A stretch of 64,000 bases of DNA from Mycetohabitans endofungorum (GCF_037477895.1 NZ_CP132744.1:2696409-2760408), one strand, 5' to 3'. Positions 42,359-53,001 are shown, numbered from the stretch's first letter. A program made the numbers and translations. Notes: generated from the letters alone by a model not told the origin.

Positions 42359-42608
42359 GATCAATCAGTCCTCTCGAGCGGACTCGTATTCGCGCACAAG
42401 CGTCGGCCAATCGGCCGAATCGCCCACCTCTTCATCTTCGGTAATAGTTAAGTCAGGGCGCAGCGCCCCCGAATCAAGCCGCGGGCGGCATCACGGGCGC
42501 GCAAAGGCCGCTTGGCGCTTGCACTGGCGGACGCGGCGCGCGGGTCCTGAGACGCGAACCGGGAACGCTGGAAACCAACCTACTGGACTGACAAAATTTT
42601 ATCACGCG

Positions 42609-44210
42609 ATGAATACCACGATTCAGCCGCCGATGCTTGCGGCAGATGAACTCGCTGCCTGGTTGACGCTCGCGCATACGCCGCGCGTGCCGGCATCGGC
42701 GGCGCTCGCGCTGCTCGCGGCATTCGGCTCGCCGCGACCCATCATGACCGAGACGGCCGCGGGCCTGGAGCGTGTAGTCGGCGCCGTCGCCGCGCAGGCG
42801 TTGCTGCAAAGCCGCGACGCGGTGGCACCACGCGTGGAGGCTGCGCTTGCGTGGACCGCCGGAGATGCACGGCTGATCGTGCCGTTCGGCCACCCGGCGT
42901 ATCCGCCCGCGCTGCTGACACTGTACGATCCGCCGCCGCTGCTTTACGTGCATGGCACGATCGGCGCGCTGCACCGACCAGCGCTGGCGATCGTCGGCAG
43001 CCGCAATCCAACGCCGCAAGGCAATGACAATGCGCGCTTGTTCGCGCAGGCGCTTGCGGCACAGGGTGTGTGCATCGTATCGGGACTGGCGCTGGGCATC
43101 GACGGTGCCGCGCATCGCGGCGCGCTGGATAGCGGCGGCGTAACAGTGGCGATCACCGGCTCTGGCGCGGATGTGATTTACCCGCAACGTCACGTCAGCC
43201 TGGCGGCTGAAATCGTCGAGCGTGGCGGTGCCATCCTGAGCGAATGGCCATTGGGCGCCGCGCCGCTGCGCCAGCACTTCCCGCAACGCAATCGACTCAT
43301 CGCCGCGATGGTACGGGGCGTGCTCGTCGTGGAGGCCGCCCCTTATTCCGGTTCGTTAATCACCGCACGACTGGCCAACGACATCGGCCGCGACATCTTC
43401 GCCATTCCCGGCTCCATCCATTCGCCGATGTCCCGTGGCTGTCACCGGCTGATCAAAGACGGCGCCAAGCTAGTCGAAACACCGCACGACGTGCTGACCG
43501 AGCTTCGATTGCCGGAGCCCGGCGTCGAGGCGGCCCCCGGCACCGCCCCGGCCAGCGTGCAAGCCGCCCCACCGACCGTCTACGCGACCCATGCGCTGGC
43601 AGCCCACACGCCTGAGCTGTCGGCAATCCACCGGCCCGAGGCGGCAATCTCTGCTTCGGATGCTTTGGCGACCCGCATGCCAGAGGCTTTAACGGCTCAT
43701 AGACCAGATGCTTTCACAACCGATACAGCCGGTGCGTCGACAACCTGCCCGGCCGAGCGCGCCACCATCCGGCCAGTGCGCGCTGAAACGTCCCAATTGG
43801 CTGACGCGCCGGCAGCCGATTGGGGCGACGCCACGGCCGCCATACCGGCCGATCCGTTGGTGACGGACCACCACGCGCGTCCACGGCGGTACCGCACCGT
43901 CACGCCCGGTGGCGCACGGCGCGGCACCGCTGCGGTGCGCGCCCCCACCCGACATCGCGCAATCGGACCCTGGTCGAGCGCCCGACGCCGCCCAGCGTAC
44001 CTCGCTGCTGCACGGAATACTCAAGCCAGTCATCCCGCAGACGCAGCGCGGCGCGCAGCCCTGGGCGCAATCGGACACGATCCCGTCACGCTTGAAACCC
44101 TAGTACAGCGTACCCATTTGGACTGCGCGACACTGCAAGCGGTACTGCTGGAACTGGAATTGGCTGGTACGATCGTTGCGCTACCAGGCGGGCGCTTTCA
44201 GCGCGCGTGA
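42609..44210 (+). CDS. dprA: DNA-processing protein DprA with an unusually long linker
   Basis: The 533-residue protein protects incoming single-stranded DNA and loads RecA during natural transformation. The Rossmann-like core (residues 90-300) has ALAIVGSRNPTPQGNDNARL, CIVSGLALGIDGAAHRGALD, VTVAITGSGADVIYPQRH and LSEWPLGAAPLRQHFPQRNR. A C-terminal winged helix (about 480-533: LETLVQRTHLDCATLQAVLL) closes it. Between them lies a roughly 170-residue Ala/Thr/Pro/His/Arg-rich linker with weak internal repeats (ELSAIHRPEA, EALTAHRPDA), far longer than usual. The frame is open upstream to 42345 but the start at 42609 fits the family. Confidence 0.92.
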   Translation: MNTTIQPPMLAADELAAWLTLAHTPRVPASAALALLAAFGSPRPIMTETAAGLERVVGAVAAQALLQSRDAVAPRVEAALAWTAGDARLIVPFGHPAYPPALLTLYDPPPLLYVHGTIGALHRPALAIVGSRNPTPQGNDNARLFAQALAAQGVCIVSGLALGIDGAAHRGALDSGGVTVAITGSGADVIYPQRHVSLAAEIVERGGAILSEWPLGAAPLRQHFPQRNRLIAAMVRGVLVVEAAPYSGSLITARLANDIGRDIFAIPGSIHSPMSRGCHRLIKDGAKLVETPHDVLTELRLPEPGVEAAPGTAPASVQAAPPTVYATHALAAHTPELSAIHRPEAAISASDALATRMPEALTAHRPDAFTTDTAGASTTCPAERATIRPVRAETSQLADAPAADWGDATAAIPADPLVTDHHARPRRYRTVTPGGARRGTAAVRAPTRHRAIGPWSSARRRPAYLAAARNTQASHPADAARRAALGAIGHDPVTLETLVQRTHLDCATLQAVLLELELAGTIVALPGGRFQRA

Positions 44211-44357
44211 GCAGATTGCATGCCGATCGCACGGCGACCATGCTACAGTCCAAAGTTAGATTGCATCGATAGCGGCGTGTCACCACGGCGGCACCCGCCA
44301 GGCGAGCCACGCCGGCACGCCCACGCCGCCACGATGCGTTGCCAGGATCTCTCAATC

Positions 44358-44735
44358 ATGCCTGCCCTCGACCTTGACCACGACGCCGACGTCATCACCA
44401 CACGTCTGTCATCCGCTGACACGCTGTTTGTCGCCTGCCTGTGCGCCGAATGGTGCGGCTCGTGCCGCGAATACCGGACCGGTTTCGACGCGCTCGCGGA
44501 CGCGCATCCGGAAGCATGTTTTGTTTGGATCGACATCGAGACGCATGCCGACCGGCTCGATGACCTCGATGTGGAGAACTTTCCGACCATCCTGATCGAA
44601 GATACTCATGCCACGCGCTTTTTCGGCACCGTACTGCCCCATCCGCAGATCGTTGCGCGGATGCTAGTCGACTTATCCTCGCTGCCTGGCGTGGAGCACG
44701 CGCCAAAACTACGTCCGGCGCTCGTTGACGCGTGA
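44358..44735 (+). CDS. thioredoxin-like protein
   Basis: The 125-residue protein has a thioredoxin fold with active site Cys33-Gly-Ser-Cys36 in CLCAEWCGSCREYRTGFDAL, then CFVWIDIETHADRLDDLDVE and the cis-Pro FPTILIEDTHATRFFGT. There is no signal peptide, so it acts in the cytoplasm. It lies between dprA and topB, as in other Burkholderia. The CGSC centre differs from CGPC of thioredoxin 1 and suggests another substrate or redox potential. ATG 44358 has no strong ribosome-binding site. Confidence 0.88.
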   Translation: MPALDLDHDADVITTRLSSADTLFVACLCAEWCGSCREYRTGFDALADAHPEACFVWIDIETHADRLDDLDVENFPTILIEDTHATRFFGTVLPHPQIVARMLVDLSSLPGVEHAPKLRPALVDA

Positions 44736-44952
44736 GCGACGCGGCACGCAAATTGCCCATTCTCCGGCTATTGCCACCTCGCGCCGCGCTTGCACGCAAT
44801 TGCGCTGAGCGCTTGCGGTCGGCCTTGACACGCGCTTATCATGCGCGGCTGAACTGTTGCCGCAAGCCGCTTGCCGCGCTCGAGCCGCGATGTGTTTGCG
44901 GCCGATATGCTATAAAGCGTTCGATTCCGCGCATCCGTACTTACCAATAGTC

Positions 44953-47631
44953 ATGTCAAAAGCCCTGATCATCGCCGAAAAGCCGTCTGTCGCGAACGAT
45001 ATCGCGCGCGCGCTGGGCGGCTTCACAAAGCATGACGATTACTACGAGAGCGATGACTATGTGCTGTCGTCGGCTGTTGGTCACTTAGTGGAGATCGCGG
45101 CGCCGCAGGAGTATGAAGTCAAGCGCGGCAAATGGAGCTTTGCGAATCTGCCCGTTATTCCGCCCCATTTCGACCTTCAGCCGATCGCCAAAAGTGAATC
45201 TCGGCTAAAGCTGCTGACCCGACTGATCAAGCGCAAGGACGTCGACCGACTGATCAACGCATGTGACGCGGGCCGCGAAGGCGAGTTGATCTTTCGGCTG
45301 ATCGTGCAGCACGCCAAAGCCAAGCAACCGGTGCAGCGTTTGTGGCTCCAGTCGATGACGCCGGCGGCAATCCGAGACGGCTTCGCGCAATTGCGCAGCG
45401 ACCAGGAGATGCAACCGCTGGCCGACGCGGCACGCTGCCGCTCCGAGGCCGATTGGCTCGTGGGCATCAACGGCACGCGGGCGATGACGGCGTTCAACAG
45501 CAAGGGCGGTGGCTTTTTCCTGACCACGGTCGGACGCGTGCAGACGCCAACGCTGTCGATCGTCGTGGAGCGCGAAGAAAAGATCCGTCGCTTTGTGCCG
45601 CGCGACTATTGGGAAGTCAAGGCTGAGTTTGTTTGCGCGACCGGCTTCTACGAAGGGCGTTGGTTTGACCCGAAATTCAAGAAAAACGAGTTTGATCCCG
45701 AACAACGCGACTCCCGACTCTGGAGCGCGGCCGCGGCCGAAACGATCGTTGCGGCATGCCGTGGGCAGATGGGCACGGTCAGCGAGGAATCGAAACCGTC
45801 GACGCAGCTCTCACCGCTGCTGTTTGACCTGACCAGCCTGCAACGCGAGGCGAACGGACGCTTCGGTTTCTCGGCCAAGAACACGCTCGCGCTGGCCCAG
45901 GCGCTATACGAGCGGCACAAGGTGCTGACCTATCCGCGTACCGATGCGCGCGCGCTGCCCGAAGACTACTTGGCCACGGCCCGCGATACGCTGGAGATGC
46001 TCAAGGAAAGCAACAACTACCTGCCGTTTGCCAAGCAAGTGCTAGACAAAGGCTGGGTCAGGCCAAACAAGCGGATCTTCGATAACACCAAGATCAGCGA
46101 TCACTTTGCAATCATTCCGACGCTGCAAGCGCCCAAGAACCTGTCCGAACCGGAGCAGAAGCTGTACGACTTGGTAGTCAAGCGTTTCCTGGCCGTGTTT
46201 TTCCCAGCCGCCGAGTACAAAGTGACGACCCGGATCACGGAAGTGGTGGGCCATCATTTTAAAACCGAAGGCAAGGTATTGGTCGCGCCAGGCTGGTTGC
46301 AGGTGTACGGCCGCGAGACATCGAGCGAAGATGCGAACCTCGCGCCGGTCGCCAAGGACGAGAAGGTCCAGACGGACAAGATCGCAGCCCAGCAATTAAC
46401 CACCAAGCCGCCCGCCCGCTACAACGAAGCGACGCTGCTCTCGGCGATGGAAGGAGCGGGCAAGCTGGTCGAGGACGACGAATTGCGCGAAGCCATGGCG
46501 GCCAAGGGCCTGGGCACGCCCGCCACGCGCGCAGCGATCATCGAGGGGCTACTTGGTGAAAAGTATCTGCTCCGCGAGGGCCGCGAGTTGCTCCCGACGG
46601 CTAAGGCATTCCAGCTGATGACGCTGCTGCGCGGCCTGGGCGTCGAAGAGTTGACCGCCCCCGAGCTAACCGGCGAGTGGGAACACAAGCTGTCGCAAAT
46701 GGAGCGGGGCCGTCTGGAGCGCGAAGCGTTCATGCGCGAGATCGCGCGTATGACCCAAACAATCGTTAAACGTGCGAAGGAATACGATTCGGACACGATC
46801 CCGGGCGATTACGCGACGTTGAAGACGCCTTGCCCGAACTGCGACGGCGAAGTCAAAGAGAACTACCGTCGCTTCGCGTGCACGAAATGCGATTTCTCGA
46901 TCTCAAAGATTCCGGGTGGCCGCCAGTTCGAGATCGACGAGGTCGAGCAGTTGCTGTCGGAAAAATCAATCGGCCCGCTGTCGGGCTTCCGCTCGAAGAT
47001 GGGCCGACCATTCTCCGCCATCCTCAAGCTTGCGCACGACGAAGAGGCAAACAATTACAAGCTGGAGTTCGACTTCGGGCAAGATACGGCGGGAGACGAT
47101 GGCGAAGCCCCCGACTTCTCCTCACAGGAACCCGTCGGCCAATGCCCGAAGTGCCATGCGCGTGTGTTCGAGCACGGCATGAGCTACGTTTGCGAAAACC
47201 AGACCGCCCATCCGAAGACCTGTGACTTCCGTTCCGGAAAGGTGATCCTGCAACAGGAAATCACGCGGGAGCAAATGGCAAAGTTGCTCGATCAGGGGCG
47301 CACCGACCTGCTGACGAATTTCAAGTCGTCCCGCACCGGGCGCAACTTCAAGGCATTTCTCGTCAAGCAGAAAGACGGCTCGATTGGCTTCGAGTTCGAG
47401 AAGAAGGAGCCGGCGGCAAAGACCGCAGCGAAGTCTTCAGCGCGTGGCGCGAAGGCAAACAGCGAAGCCGGGGGCGCCGTGCCCGATACGACGCAACACG
47501 GCGACAGCGACCACGCGACGCCGCTCAAGCCCGCAACCAAACGGGCTGCCCGAACCGGCACGGCAACAGCGGGTCCTGCCGCGAAAACCACTGCACGCAA
47601 GACGCCGGCACGCAAGCGCGCTGCGAGCTGA
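44953..47631 (+). CDS. topB: DNA topoisomerase III
   Basis: The 892-residue type IA topoisomerase starts MSKALIIAEKPSVANDIARA (Toprim). It has INACDAGREGELIFRLIVQH with the metal-binding acidic residues and the nucleophile Tyr327 in VLTYPRTDARALPEDYLAT. Two C-terminal zinc-ribbon-like units (CPNCDGEVKENYRRFACTKC and CPKCHARVFEHGMSYVC) follow. The last 80 residues are Lys/Ala-rich (KTAARKTPARKRAAS), which suits DNA binding. It decatenates chromosomes and resolves recombination intermediates. The start at 44953 is fixed by the Toprim motif; a longer frame reaches 44857. A TATAAA lies near 44910. Confidence 0.95.
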   Translation: MSKALIIAEKPSVANDIARALGGFTKHDDYYESDDYVLSSAVGHLVEIAAPQEYEVKRGKWSFANLPVIPPHFDLQPIAKSESRLKLLTRLIKRKDVDRLINACDAGREGELIFRLIVQHAKAKQPVQRLWLQSMTPAAIRDGFAQLRSDQEMQPLADAARCRSEADWLVGINGTRAMTAFNSKGGGFFLTTVGRVQTPTLSIVVEREEKIRRFVPRDYWEVKAEFVCATGFYEGRWFDPKFKKNEFDPEQRDSRLWSAAAAETIVAACRGQMGTVSEESKPSTQLSPLLFDLTSLQREANGRFGFSAKNTLALAQALYERHKVLTYPRTDARALPEDYLATARDTLEMLKESNNYLPFAKQVLDKGWVRPNKRIFDNTKISDHFAIIPTLQAPKNLSEPEQKLYDLVVKRFLAVFFPAAEYKVTTRITEVVGHHFKTEGKVLVAPGWLQVYGRETSSEDANLAPVAKDEKVQTDKIAAQQLTTKPPARYNEATLLSAMEGAGKLVEDDELREAMAAKGLGTPATRAAIIEGLLGEKYLLREGRELLPTAKAFQLMTLLRGLGVEELTAPELTGEWEHKLSQMERGRLEREAFMREIARMTQTIVKRAKEYDSDTIPGDYATLKTPCPNCDGEVKENYRRFACTKCDFSISKIPGGRQFEIDEVEQLLSEKSIGPLSGFRSKMGRPFSAILKLAHDEEANNYKLEFDFGQDTAGDDGEAPDFSSQEPVGQCPKCHARVFEHGMSYVCENQTAHPKTCDFRSGKVILQQEITREQMAKLLDQGRTDLLTNFKSSRTGRNFKAFLVKQKDGSIGFEFEKKEPAAKTAAKSSARGAKANSEAGGAVPDTTQHGDSDHATPLKPATKRAARTGTATAGPAAKTTARKTPARKRAAS

Positions 47632-47850
47632 CCGTCCCGGCGAGCACAGGCCAAGCATTGGGCGGAGCGGCCGGTAAGACACCGGACGATCAATACATCG
47701 CACGATATGCCACTTCACGCACTGGTTATGCGGCGTTACGGACACCCGCGCGTGCACTGCCGTGGCCACGAAGTGATGTGGTGCACGGCGCCGGAGGCCC
47801 GGCGTGCTAGCGGCGGCAGGAGGTCGCGCCGCCCGGACATATCCCGCTGC

Positions 47851-49008
47851 CTATGCCGGTTCGTACGTGCGACGTTCAGCGTTGCCCGGGTATCGCCGTG
47901 GCGCCGCCGGCGCACGGCGCGTCCCTTTGCGTTCGATACCGTTGGCGCGCAATTGTTCATCAAGCTGGTCCAGCTCATCCTCGCCGCGCCCTTGTTCCGG
48001 GCGTCGGGGTGCCGGGGTCGGCTGCACCGCCGCGTCGGCCAACCCCATCGAGCCGTCAGCTGCCTTGGTGTGTGCGCCATCAATGCCAGACCATTGTTCA
48101 CCAAGCATGCTGTTCGGCGTCTGGCTGAAGTGCTCGACGAGGTGATCGATGAACGTGCGCACCTTGGCCGGCAGATAGTGCCGGCTGGGATAAGCGATGT
48201 TGATATCGACCCGCGGCAGATGATATTGTGGCAGCAAGCGCATCAAGCGCCCCTCGGCCATGTCACGGCCGATCAGGTAGCTCGGCAACAACGCGATGCC
48301 ATTGCCGAGCAACGCAAGCTGACGCAGCATCTCGGTATTGTTCGCAATCATCACATTGGCGGGCCGCACCCGGACCTCTTGGCCATCCGGACCAGTGAAT
48401 ACACGCTCGTCGCCCCAATAGTCCGCGGGCAATGACAGGCAGTGATGCTCGAGCAAGTCCTCGGGTCGCTGCGGCGCACCATGCTTGGCGATGTACTCAG
48501 GCGTTGCACAGACAGTGACGCAGCCGGTAGTCAGCCGACGCATCACGACACTGGCGCTGCGCACGTTGCGCGCAATTACGACGCCGACGTCGAAACCCTC
48601 CTCCACCATATCGACCTCCCGGTCCACCAGCGTGACGTTCGGGACAACCTGCGGAAACCGCTGCGCGTACGAGTGCAGCACGGGCGCCAAATTGTGTAGC
48701 CCAAACACCACTGGCGCGACGATGCGCAACGTGCCGACCGGCTCGTGATTGCGCGCCACCACCATCTGCTCAACCTCCTCCAACTCGTCCAGGATCTGGC
48801 GGGCGCGCTCAAGATAGACTTGGCCAGACTCGGTCAACGAAAGTGAGCGCGTGGTTCGATTCAGCAAACGGGTGCCCAACCGGCTTTCCAGGTCAGCGAC
48901 GTGCCGGGTGACAACAGCATTGGACATATCCATCATGGAAGCCGCCTTGGCAAAGCTGCCTAGGTCCGCCACCTTGACGAAAACGCGCATCGACTGCAAA
49001 TGATCCAT
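47851..49008 (-). CDS. LysR-family transcriptional regulator with a long C-terminal tail
   Basis: The 385-residue protein has an N-terminal winged HTH (MDHLQSMRVFVKVADLGSFA, MDMSNAVVTRHVADLESRLG, TRLLNRTTRSLSLTESGQVY) and a periplasmic-binding-like effector domain (GTLRIVAPVVFGLHNLAPVL, LLGNGIALLPSYLIGRDMAE). After about residue 300 comes a roughly 75-residue Pro/Arg/Glu-rich tail (PTPAPRRPEQGRGEDELDQL) absent from most LysR proteins. It is leftward with no divergent target gene; the upstream pckG gene is also leftward. The start at 49008 fits the family. Confidence 0.9.
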   Translation of the reverse strand: MDHLQSMRVFVKVADLGSFAKAASMMDMSNAVVTRHVADLESRLGTRLLNRTTRSLSLTESGQVYLERARQILDELEEVEQMVVARNHEPVGTLRIVAPVVFGLHNLAPVLHSYAQRFPQVVPNVTLVDREVDMVEEGFDVGVVIARNVRSASVVMRRLTTGCVTVCATPEYIAKHGAPQRPEDLLEHHCLSLPADYWGDERVFTGPDGQEVRVRPANVMIANNTEMLRQLALLGNGIALLPSYLIGRDMAEGRLMRLLPQYHLPRVDINIAYPSRHYLPAKVRTFIDHLVEHFSQTPNSMLGEQWSGIDGAHTKAADGSMGLADAAVQPTPAPRRPEQGRGEDELDQLDEQLRANGIERKGTRRAPAAPRRYPGNAERRTYEPA

Positions 49009-49225
49009 TAGGAAACTCCTACAGCGTGCAACCGAAATGGCGTTGTTGCACAATTGCAATGCGGGATTTTCCTATGACTTGCGAAAGTCTGCATAAGTTG
49101 CGGCACTGCGGCACAGCATTTTCCGAAAAAACGCCGAAACCTCGTAGGGGAATCGGCGCAATGTGGTACTAATGGACTATTCAGCGCAAAAACTCTCAAC
49201 CACGCACCGATTTTGTGCAAAAGGA

Positions 49226-51082
49226 CTAGACCGCGAGTTGTTGCTCGATTCGGTCTTTGATTCGGCTCAACGCCTCGGGCAGCCGGCGCTCCAGCTTGGC
49301 GAACAGTTCTCCGTGCAACGCCAGCTCCTCGCGCCACACGCCAGCGTCAACCGACATGACCTGCTCGAACTGTTGACGTGAAAACGCCAGGCCGGTCCAA
49401 TCGATATCCTCATAGCGCGGTGAAACGCCAAACACATGCTCGACACCACGCGCCTGTCCGTCGATGCGCCCGAGCATCCACTGCAGAACGCGCATGTTGT
49501 CGCCAAAACCCGGCCAGACAAACTTGCCGTCGGCGCCCTTGCGAAACCAGTTCACGCAATAGATCCTAGGCAACGTCGCGCCTTGCGCTTGCAGCCGGGC
49601 GCCGATGTCGAGCCAATGCGCGAAGTAGTCACTCATGTTGTAGCCGCAAAACGGCAGCATCGCGAATGGGTCGCGACGCACGACGCCTTGTTGGCCCGCC
49701 GCGGCGGCCGTCGTCTCGGAACCCATCGTCGCGGCCATATAGACGCCTTCCACCCAATTACGTGCCTCGGTCACCAGAGGCACGGTACTGGAGCGGCGGC
49801 CGCCGAAGATGAATGCGTCGATCGCCACACCCTGCGGGTTTTCCCAATCAGGATCGATCGACGGGCACTGCGATGCAGGCGCGGTGAAGCGCGCGTTCGG
49901 ATGAGCGGCCTTGCGACCGGCTTCTTGCGCAATCTGCGGTGTCCAGTCCTGACCTTGCCAATCGATCAGGTGCGCAGGCGGCGTGTCCGTCATGCCCTCC
50001 CACCAGACATCGCCATCATCGGTCAGCGCGACATTCGTGAATATCACGTTCTGGCGCAACGTGGCCATCGCATTGAAATTGGTCTTTTCACTGGTACCCG
50101 GCGCGACGCCAAAATAGCCGGCCTCCGGATTGATCGCGTACAGCCTGCCGTCCTGGCCCGGCTTAATCCATGCGATGTCATCGCCGATCGTCGACACACG
50201 CCAGCCGTTCATCGCCTGCGGAGGAATCAGCATCGCGAAATTCGTCTTGCCGCAGGCTGACGGGAACGCGGCAGCGACATGGTACTTGCGCCCCTGCGGC
50301 GAAGTCACGCCCAGGATCAGCATGTGTTCGGCGAGCCACCCTTCGTCACGACCCATCGTCGACGCGATACGCAGCGCGAAGCACTTTTTGCCGAGCAATG
50401 CATTGCCGCCATAGCCTGAGCCGTAGCTCCATATCTCGCGGGTTTCCGGGAAGTGCACGATGTATTTTGTATCGTTGCACGGCCAGCGCACATCGGACTG
50501 ACCTTGGGCGAGCGGCGCGCCGACCGAGTGCACGCACGGCACGAACTGGCCGTGCTCACCGAGTATGTCGTAGACCGGCTGCCCCATCCGGGTCATAATC
50601 CGCATGTTCACGACCACATACGGGCTATCAGTCAGCTCGACGCCGATGTGCGCAATCGGCGAGCCGAGCGGTCCCATCGAAAACGGCACGACGTACATCG
50701 TGCGCCCGGCCATCGAGCCATCGAAAAGCTGTCCAAGCGTCGTGCGCATCTGGTTGGGATCGATCCAGTTGTTCGTCGGACCCGCGTCCTCTTTGCGCTG
50801 CGAACAGATGAACGTGCGGTCCTCAACCCGCGCGACATCGGACGGATCCGAGCAGGCGAGATAACTGTTCGGACGCTTCGCTTCGTTGAGTTTTTTGAAC
50901 GTTCCGTGCCGAACCATCTGGTCGCACAGCCAGTCATATTCCTGTTGAGAGCCATCGCACCAGACGACGCGGTCCGGCCGCGTCAACGCTGCGACGTGCT
51001 CGACCCACTCGATCAGCTTGCGGTGCCTGACGTATGCCGGAATGTCGGGATCAATGGTGGGGGTGCCTCCTGGTTGATTCAT
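49226..51082 (-). CDS. pckG: phosphoenolpyruvate carboxykinase (GTP)
   Basis: The 618-residue enzyme makes phosphoenolpyruvate from oxaloacetate and GTP, the entry to gluconeogenesis from organic acids. Motifs: [20 protein letters not shown] (metal and substrate binding), [15 protein letters not shown] (P-loop with the reactive Cys), [11 protein letters not shown] (metal-binding Asp) and [14 protein letters not shown]. It ends [17 protein letters not shown]. The start at 51082 ([10 protein letters not shown]) has GGAG eight bases upstream. Preference for organic acids fits a host-associated Burkholderiaceae. Confidence 0.96.
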   Translation of the reverse strand: MNQPGGTPTIDPDIPAYVRHRKLIEWVEHVAALTRPDRVVWCDGSQQEYDWLCDQMVRHGTFKKLNEAKRPNSYLACSDPSDVARVEDRTFICSQRKEDAGPTNNWIDPNQMRTTLGQLFDGSMAGRTMYVVPFSMGPLGSPIAHIGVELTDSPYVVVNMRIMTRMGQPVYDILGEHGQFVPCVHSVGAPLAQGQSDVRWPCNDTKYIVHFPETREIWSYGSGYGGNALLGKKCFALRIASTMGRDEGWLAEHMLILGVTSPQGRKYHVAAAFPSACGKTNFAMLIPPQAMNGWRVSTIGDDIAWIKPGQDGRLYAINPEAGYFGVAPGTSEKTNFNAMATLRQNVIFTNVALTDDGDVWWEGMTDTPPAHLIDWQGQDWTPQIAQEAGRKAAHPNARFTAPASQCPSIDPDWENPQGVAIDAFIFGGRRSSTVPLVTEARNWVEGVYMAATMGSETTAAAAGQQGVVRRDPFAMLPFCGYNMSDYFAHWLDIGARLQAQGATLPRIYCVNWFRKGADGKFVWPGFGDNMRVLQWMLGRIDGQARGVEHVFGVSPRYEDIDWTGLAFSRQQFEQVMSVDAGVWREELALHGELFAKLERRLPEALSRIKDRIEQQLAV

Positions 51083-51432
51083 GGAGCTGTCTCCGTTTTG
51101 ACAAGAAAGAAACGGTATGAGCCCGACGATGCTGGCTGCGAGAGGCGCGCGCCAATGGGCGCGCGTGCGCAACAGACGTCGCGGACATTGCAGTTTGCCG
51201 GCTTGTACCATCTTGTAACGTGGCTTGCATCGGCGCTCGACAAGCTGTTAGAAATTGAAAAGGCTGCTTGATTCTCGGCACGGCATAGGTGCGCTGACGC
51301 GCACGAAAGCGGTTCTCCGGTCTCGGCGCATCGGTGCCGCCGATCACTGCATTGCTGGTAGAGCGTCAAGCATAGCACCCTGTCCGCGGTGCAAGTGGTG
51401 CACCGCAAGAGACCGCCCTGTTCTAAGTCCCC
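51083..51432. other. 350-base divergent interval pckG / dehydrogenase
   Basis: No convincing gene lies here. The interval carries the divergent promoters of pckG (leftward) and the dehydrogenase gene (rightward). Open frames that cross it on both strands lack ribosome-binding sites and known motifs. No clear inverted repeat longer than seven bases was seen by eye. Confidence 0.5.
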
Positions 51433-52446
51433 ATGAAGATTGCCATCCTCGATGACTACCAAGACGCCGTCCGCAAGCTCAACTGTTTTCAACTGCTCGC
51501 CGGGCATGACGTCAAGGTGTTCAACAACACGGTGCGCGGGCTCGGGCAACTCGTCAGCCGACTCGCGGAAGTCGAAGCGCTCGTATTGATCCGCGAGCGT
51601 ACGCGCATCACGCCGCAATTGCTGGACAAACTACCGCGACTGAAAGTCATCAGCCAGACCGGCCGCGTATCCAGCCACCTGGACCTGCAGGCGTGCACCG
51701 AGCGCAGTATTCCGGTGCTCGAAGGCACCGGCTCGCCCGTTGCGCCCGCCGAACTGACGTGGGCGCTGATCATGGCGGCGCAGCGTCGCATTCCTCAATA
51801 CGTCGCGAACCTCAAGCAAGGTGCCTGGCAGCAATCAGGCTTGCGCACCACCGCGCTGCCACCGAACTTCGGACTCGGCCAGGTACTGCGCGGGCAGACG
51901 CTGGGCATCTGGGGCTACGGGAAAATCGGCAAGATTGTCGCCCACTACGGGCGCGCGTTCGGCATGACCGTGTTGATCTACGGACGCGAACATTCGTTGC
52001 AGGCGGCGAAAGGCGATGGTTTTGAAGTGACGCAGACGCGCGAGCAACTCTTTGCCGAAAGCGACGTGCTGAGCCTACATCTGCGGCTACACGACGAGAC
52101 CCGCGGCATCGTGACCGTCAATGACCTGGTGCAGATGAAACCGACGGCACTGTTCGTCAACACGAGTCGCGCCGAGCTGCTCGAGGAGAACGCGCTCGTA
52201 TCAGCCCTTCATCAAGGGCGGCCGGGCATGGTCGCGGTGGACGTATTCGAAAGCGAGCCGATCCTGCAGGGCTATCCGTTACTGCGCATGGAAAATGCGA
52301 TTTGCACGCCGCACATTGGCTATGTGGAACGCGAGAGCTATGAACTGTATTTCGGCGCGGCGTTCAACAACATCCTCGCGTATTTGGGCGGCGATACGCA
52401 AAACGTCGTGAACCCGGAATCACTCACGGCGCGGATGCGGCGTTGA
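51433..52446 (+). CDS. D-2-hydroxyacid dehydrogenase family protein
   Basis: The 337-residue protein is an NAD-dependent oxidoreductase of the D-isomer 2-hydroxyacid family. The cofactor fold has LGIWGYGKIGKIVAHYGRAF (Gly-x-Gly-x2-Gly near 161-166). The substrate Arg is in ALFVNTSRAELLEENALV (near 246) and the catalytic His in ICTPHIGYVERESYELYF (near 295). Glu in VDVFESEPI completes the relay. The opening MKIAILDDYQDAVRKLNCFQ is typical of a Burkholderia subgroup of unknown substrate; glycerate or phosphoglycerate-like acids are possible. It stands alone. Confidence 0.92.
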   Translation: MKIAILDDYQDAVRKLNCFQLLAGHDVKVFNNTVRGLGQLVSRLAEVEALVLIRERTRITPQLLDKLPRLKVISQTGRVSSHLDLQACTERSIPVLEGTGSPVAPAELTWALIMAAQRRIPQYVANLKQGAWQQSGLRTTALPPNFGLGQVLRGQTLGIWGYGKIGKIVAHYGRAFGMTVLIYGREHSLQAAKGDGFEVTQTREQLFAESDVLSLHLRLHDETRGIVTVNDLVQMKPTALFVNTSRAELLEENALVSALHQGRPGMVAVDVFESEPILQGYPLLRMENAICTPHIGYVERESYELYFGAAFNNILAYLGGDTQNVVNPESLTARMRR

Positions 52447-52463
52447 TGCGCAGGTGCGTCGGG

Positions 52464-52632
52464 GCTGCACGGGATCGCCGGTGCGCATCGCGCGCATAAA
52501 GCTTATGTTCAGCGATACGGTGGTCATCGGCCGGAGCCAGCGCTGCGGGGCGCGGCCAATAACCATCGCGGTATCCGCCGCCCGCCATGGAAACTTGCCC
52601 GCGAATGACGCCACTAGCGTGCCAGAGCGCGG
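52464..52632 (-). pseudogene. possible relic of a hotdog-fold thioesterase
   Basis: On the minus strand a frame reads SGTLVASFAG then AADTAMVIGRAPQRWLRPMT and TVSLNISFMRAMRTGDPV. The ADTAM...TVSLNISFMR...GDP pattern resembles the core of PaaI-type acyl-CoA thioesterases. An insertion-like GKFPWRA interrupts the usual ASFADTAM, and no catalytic N-terminal part or start can be found. The surrounding 52447-53013 holds no other gene. The call rests on a short pattern and is tentative. Confidence 0.35.
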
Positions 52633-52995
52633 CCGAAAAAGGCAGACGCAGCGTGAGCGTATTGTCGTGGAGCGCCTCGGCCCGGAGTTAAAATGCTTTG
52701 ACCCAGGTGCAAACAAGCTGTCGAGCATCGAGTCGATCGCGGCGAGACTCATTGAGCAATGCTTCTTTTCAGTTCGGGTGGCGGGGCTAGATGGCACGGA
52801 CAATGTACCGTCGAGCACGTGCCGGCGACATCATATTGGGGCTGAGACGGGCTTGCTCGAGGAGTGTCTAGAGCTTGATTCGAGATGGGGAGCGATCGGG
52901 GCGTCTGTGAGAGGCAGGCGACGGCCGTGAATAGGGAGCGGCACAGCACGAGGATGTCCGGTCCAAAAAATGTGCGCGCGCCGCAAAAAGCCTGC

Positions 52996-53001
52996 TATAA
53001 T
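52996..53001 (+). promoter_or_regulatory. -10 element of tRNA-Lys
   Basis: A perfect TATAAT lies 12 bases before the mature tRNA start. The -35 position 17 bases upstream (TGCGCG) is poor, so the strength depends on other features. No other promoter is evident. Confidence 0.6.

Noticed and set aside
50453..51271. Long rightward open frame antisense to pckG
   Set aside because: Shadow of the pckG coding strand, without motifs.
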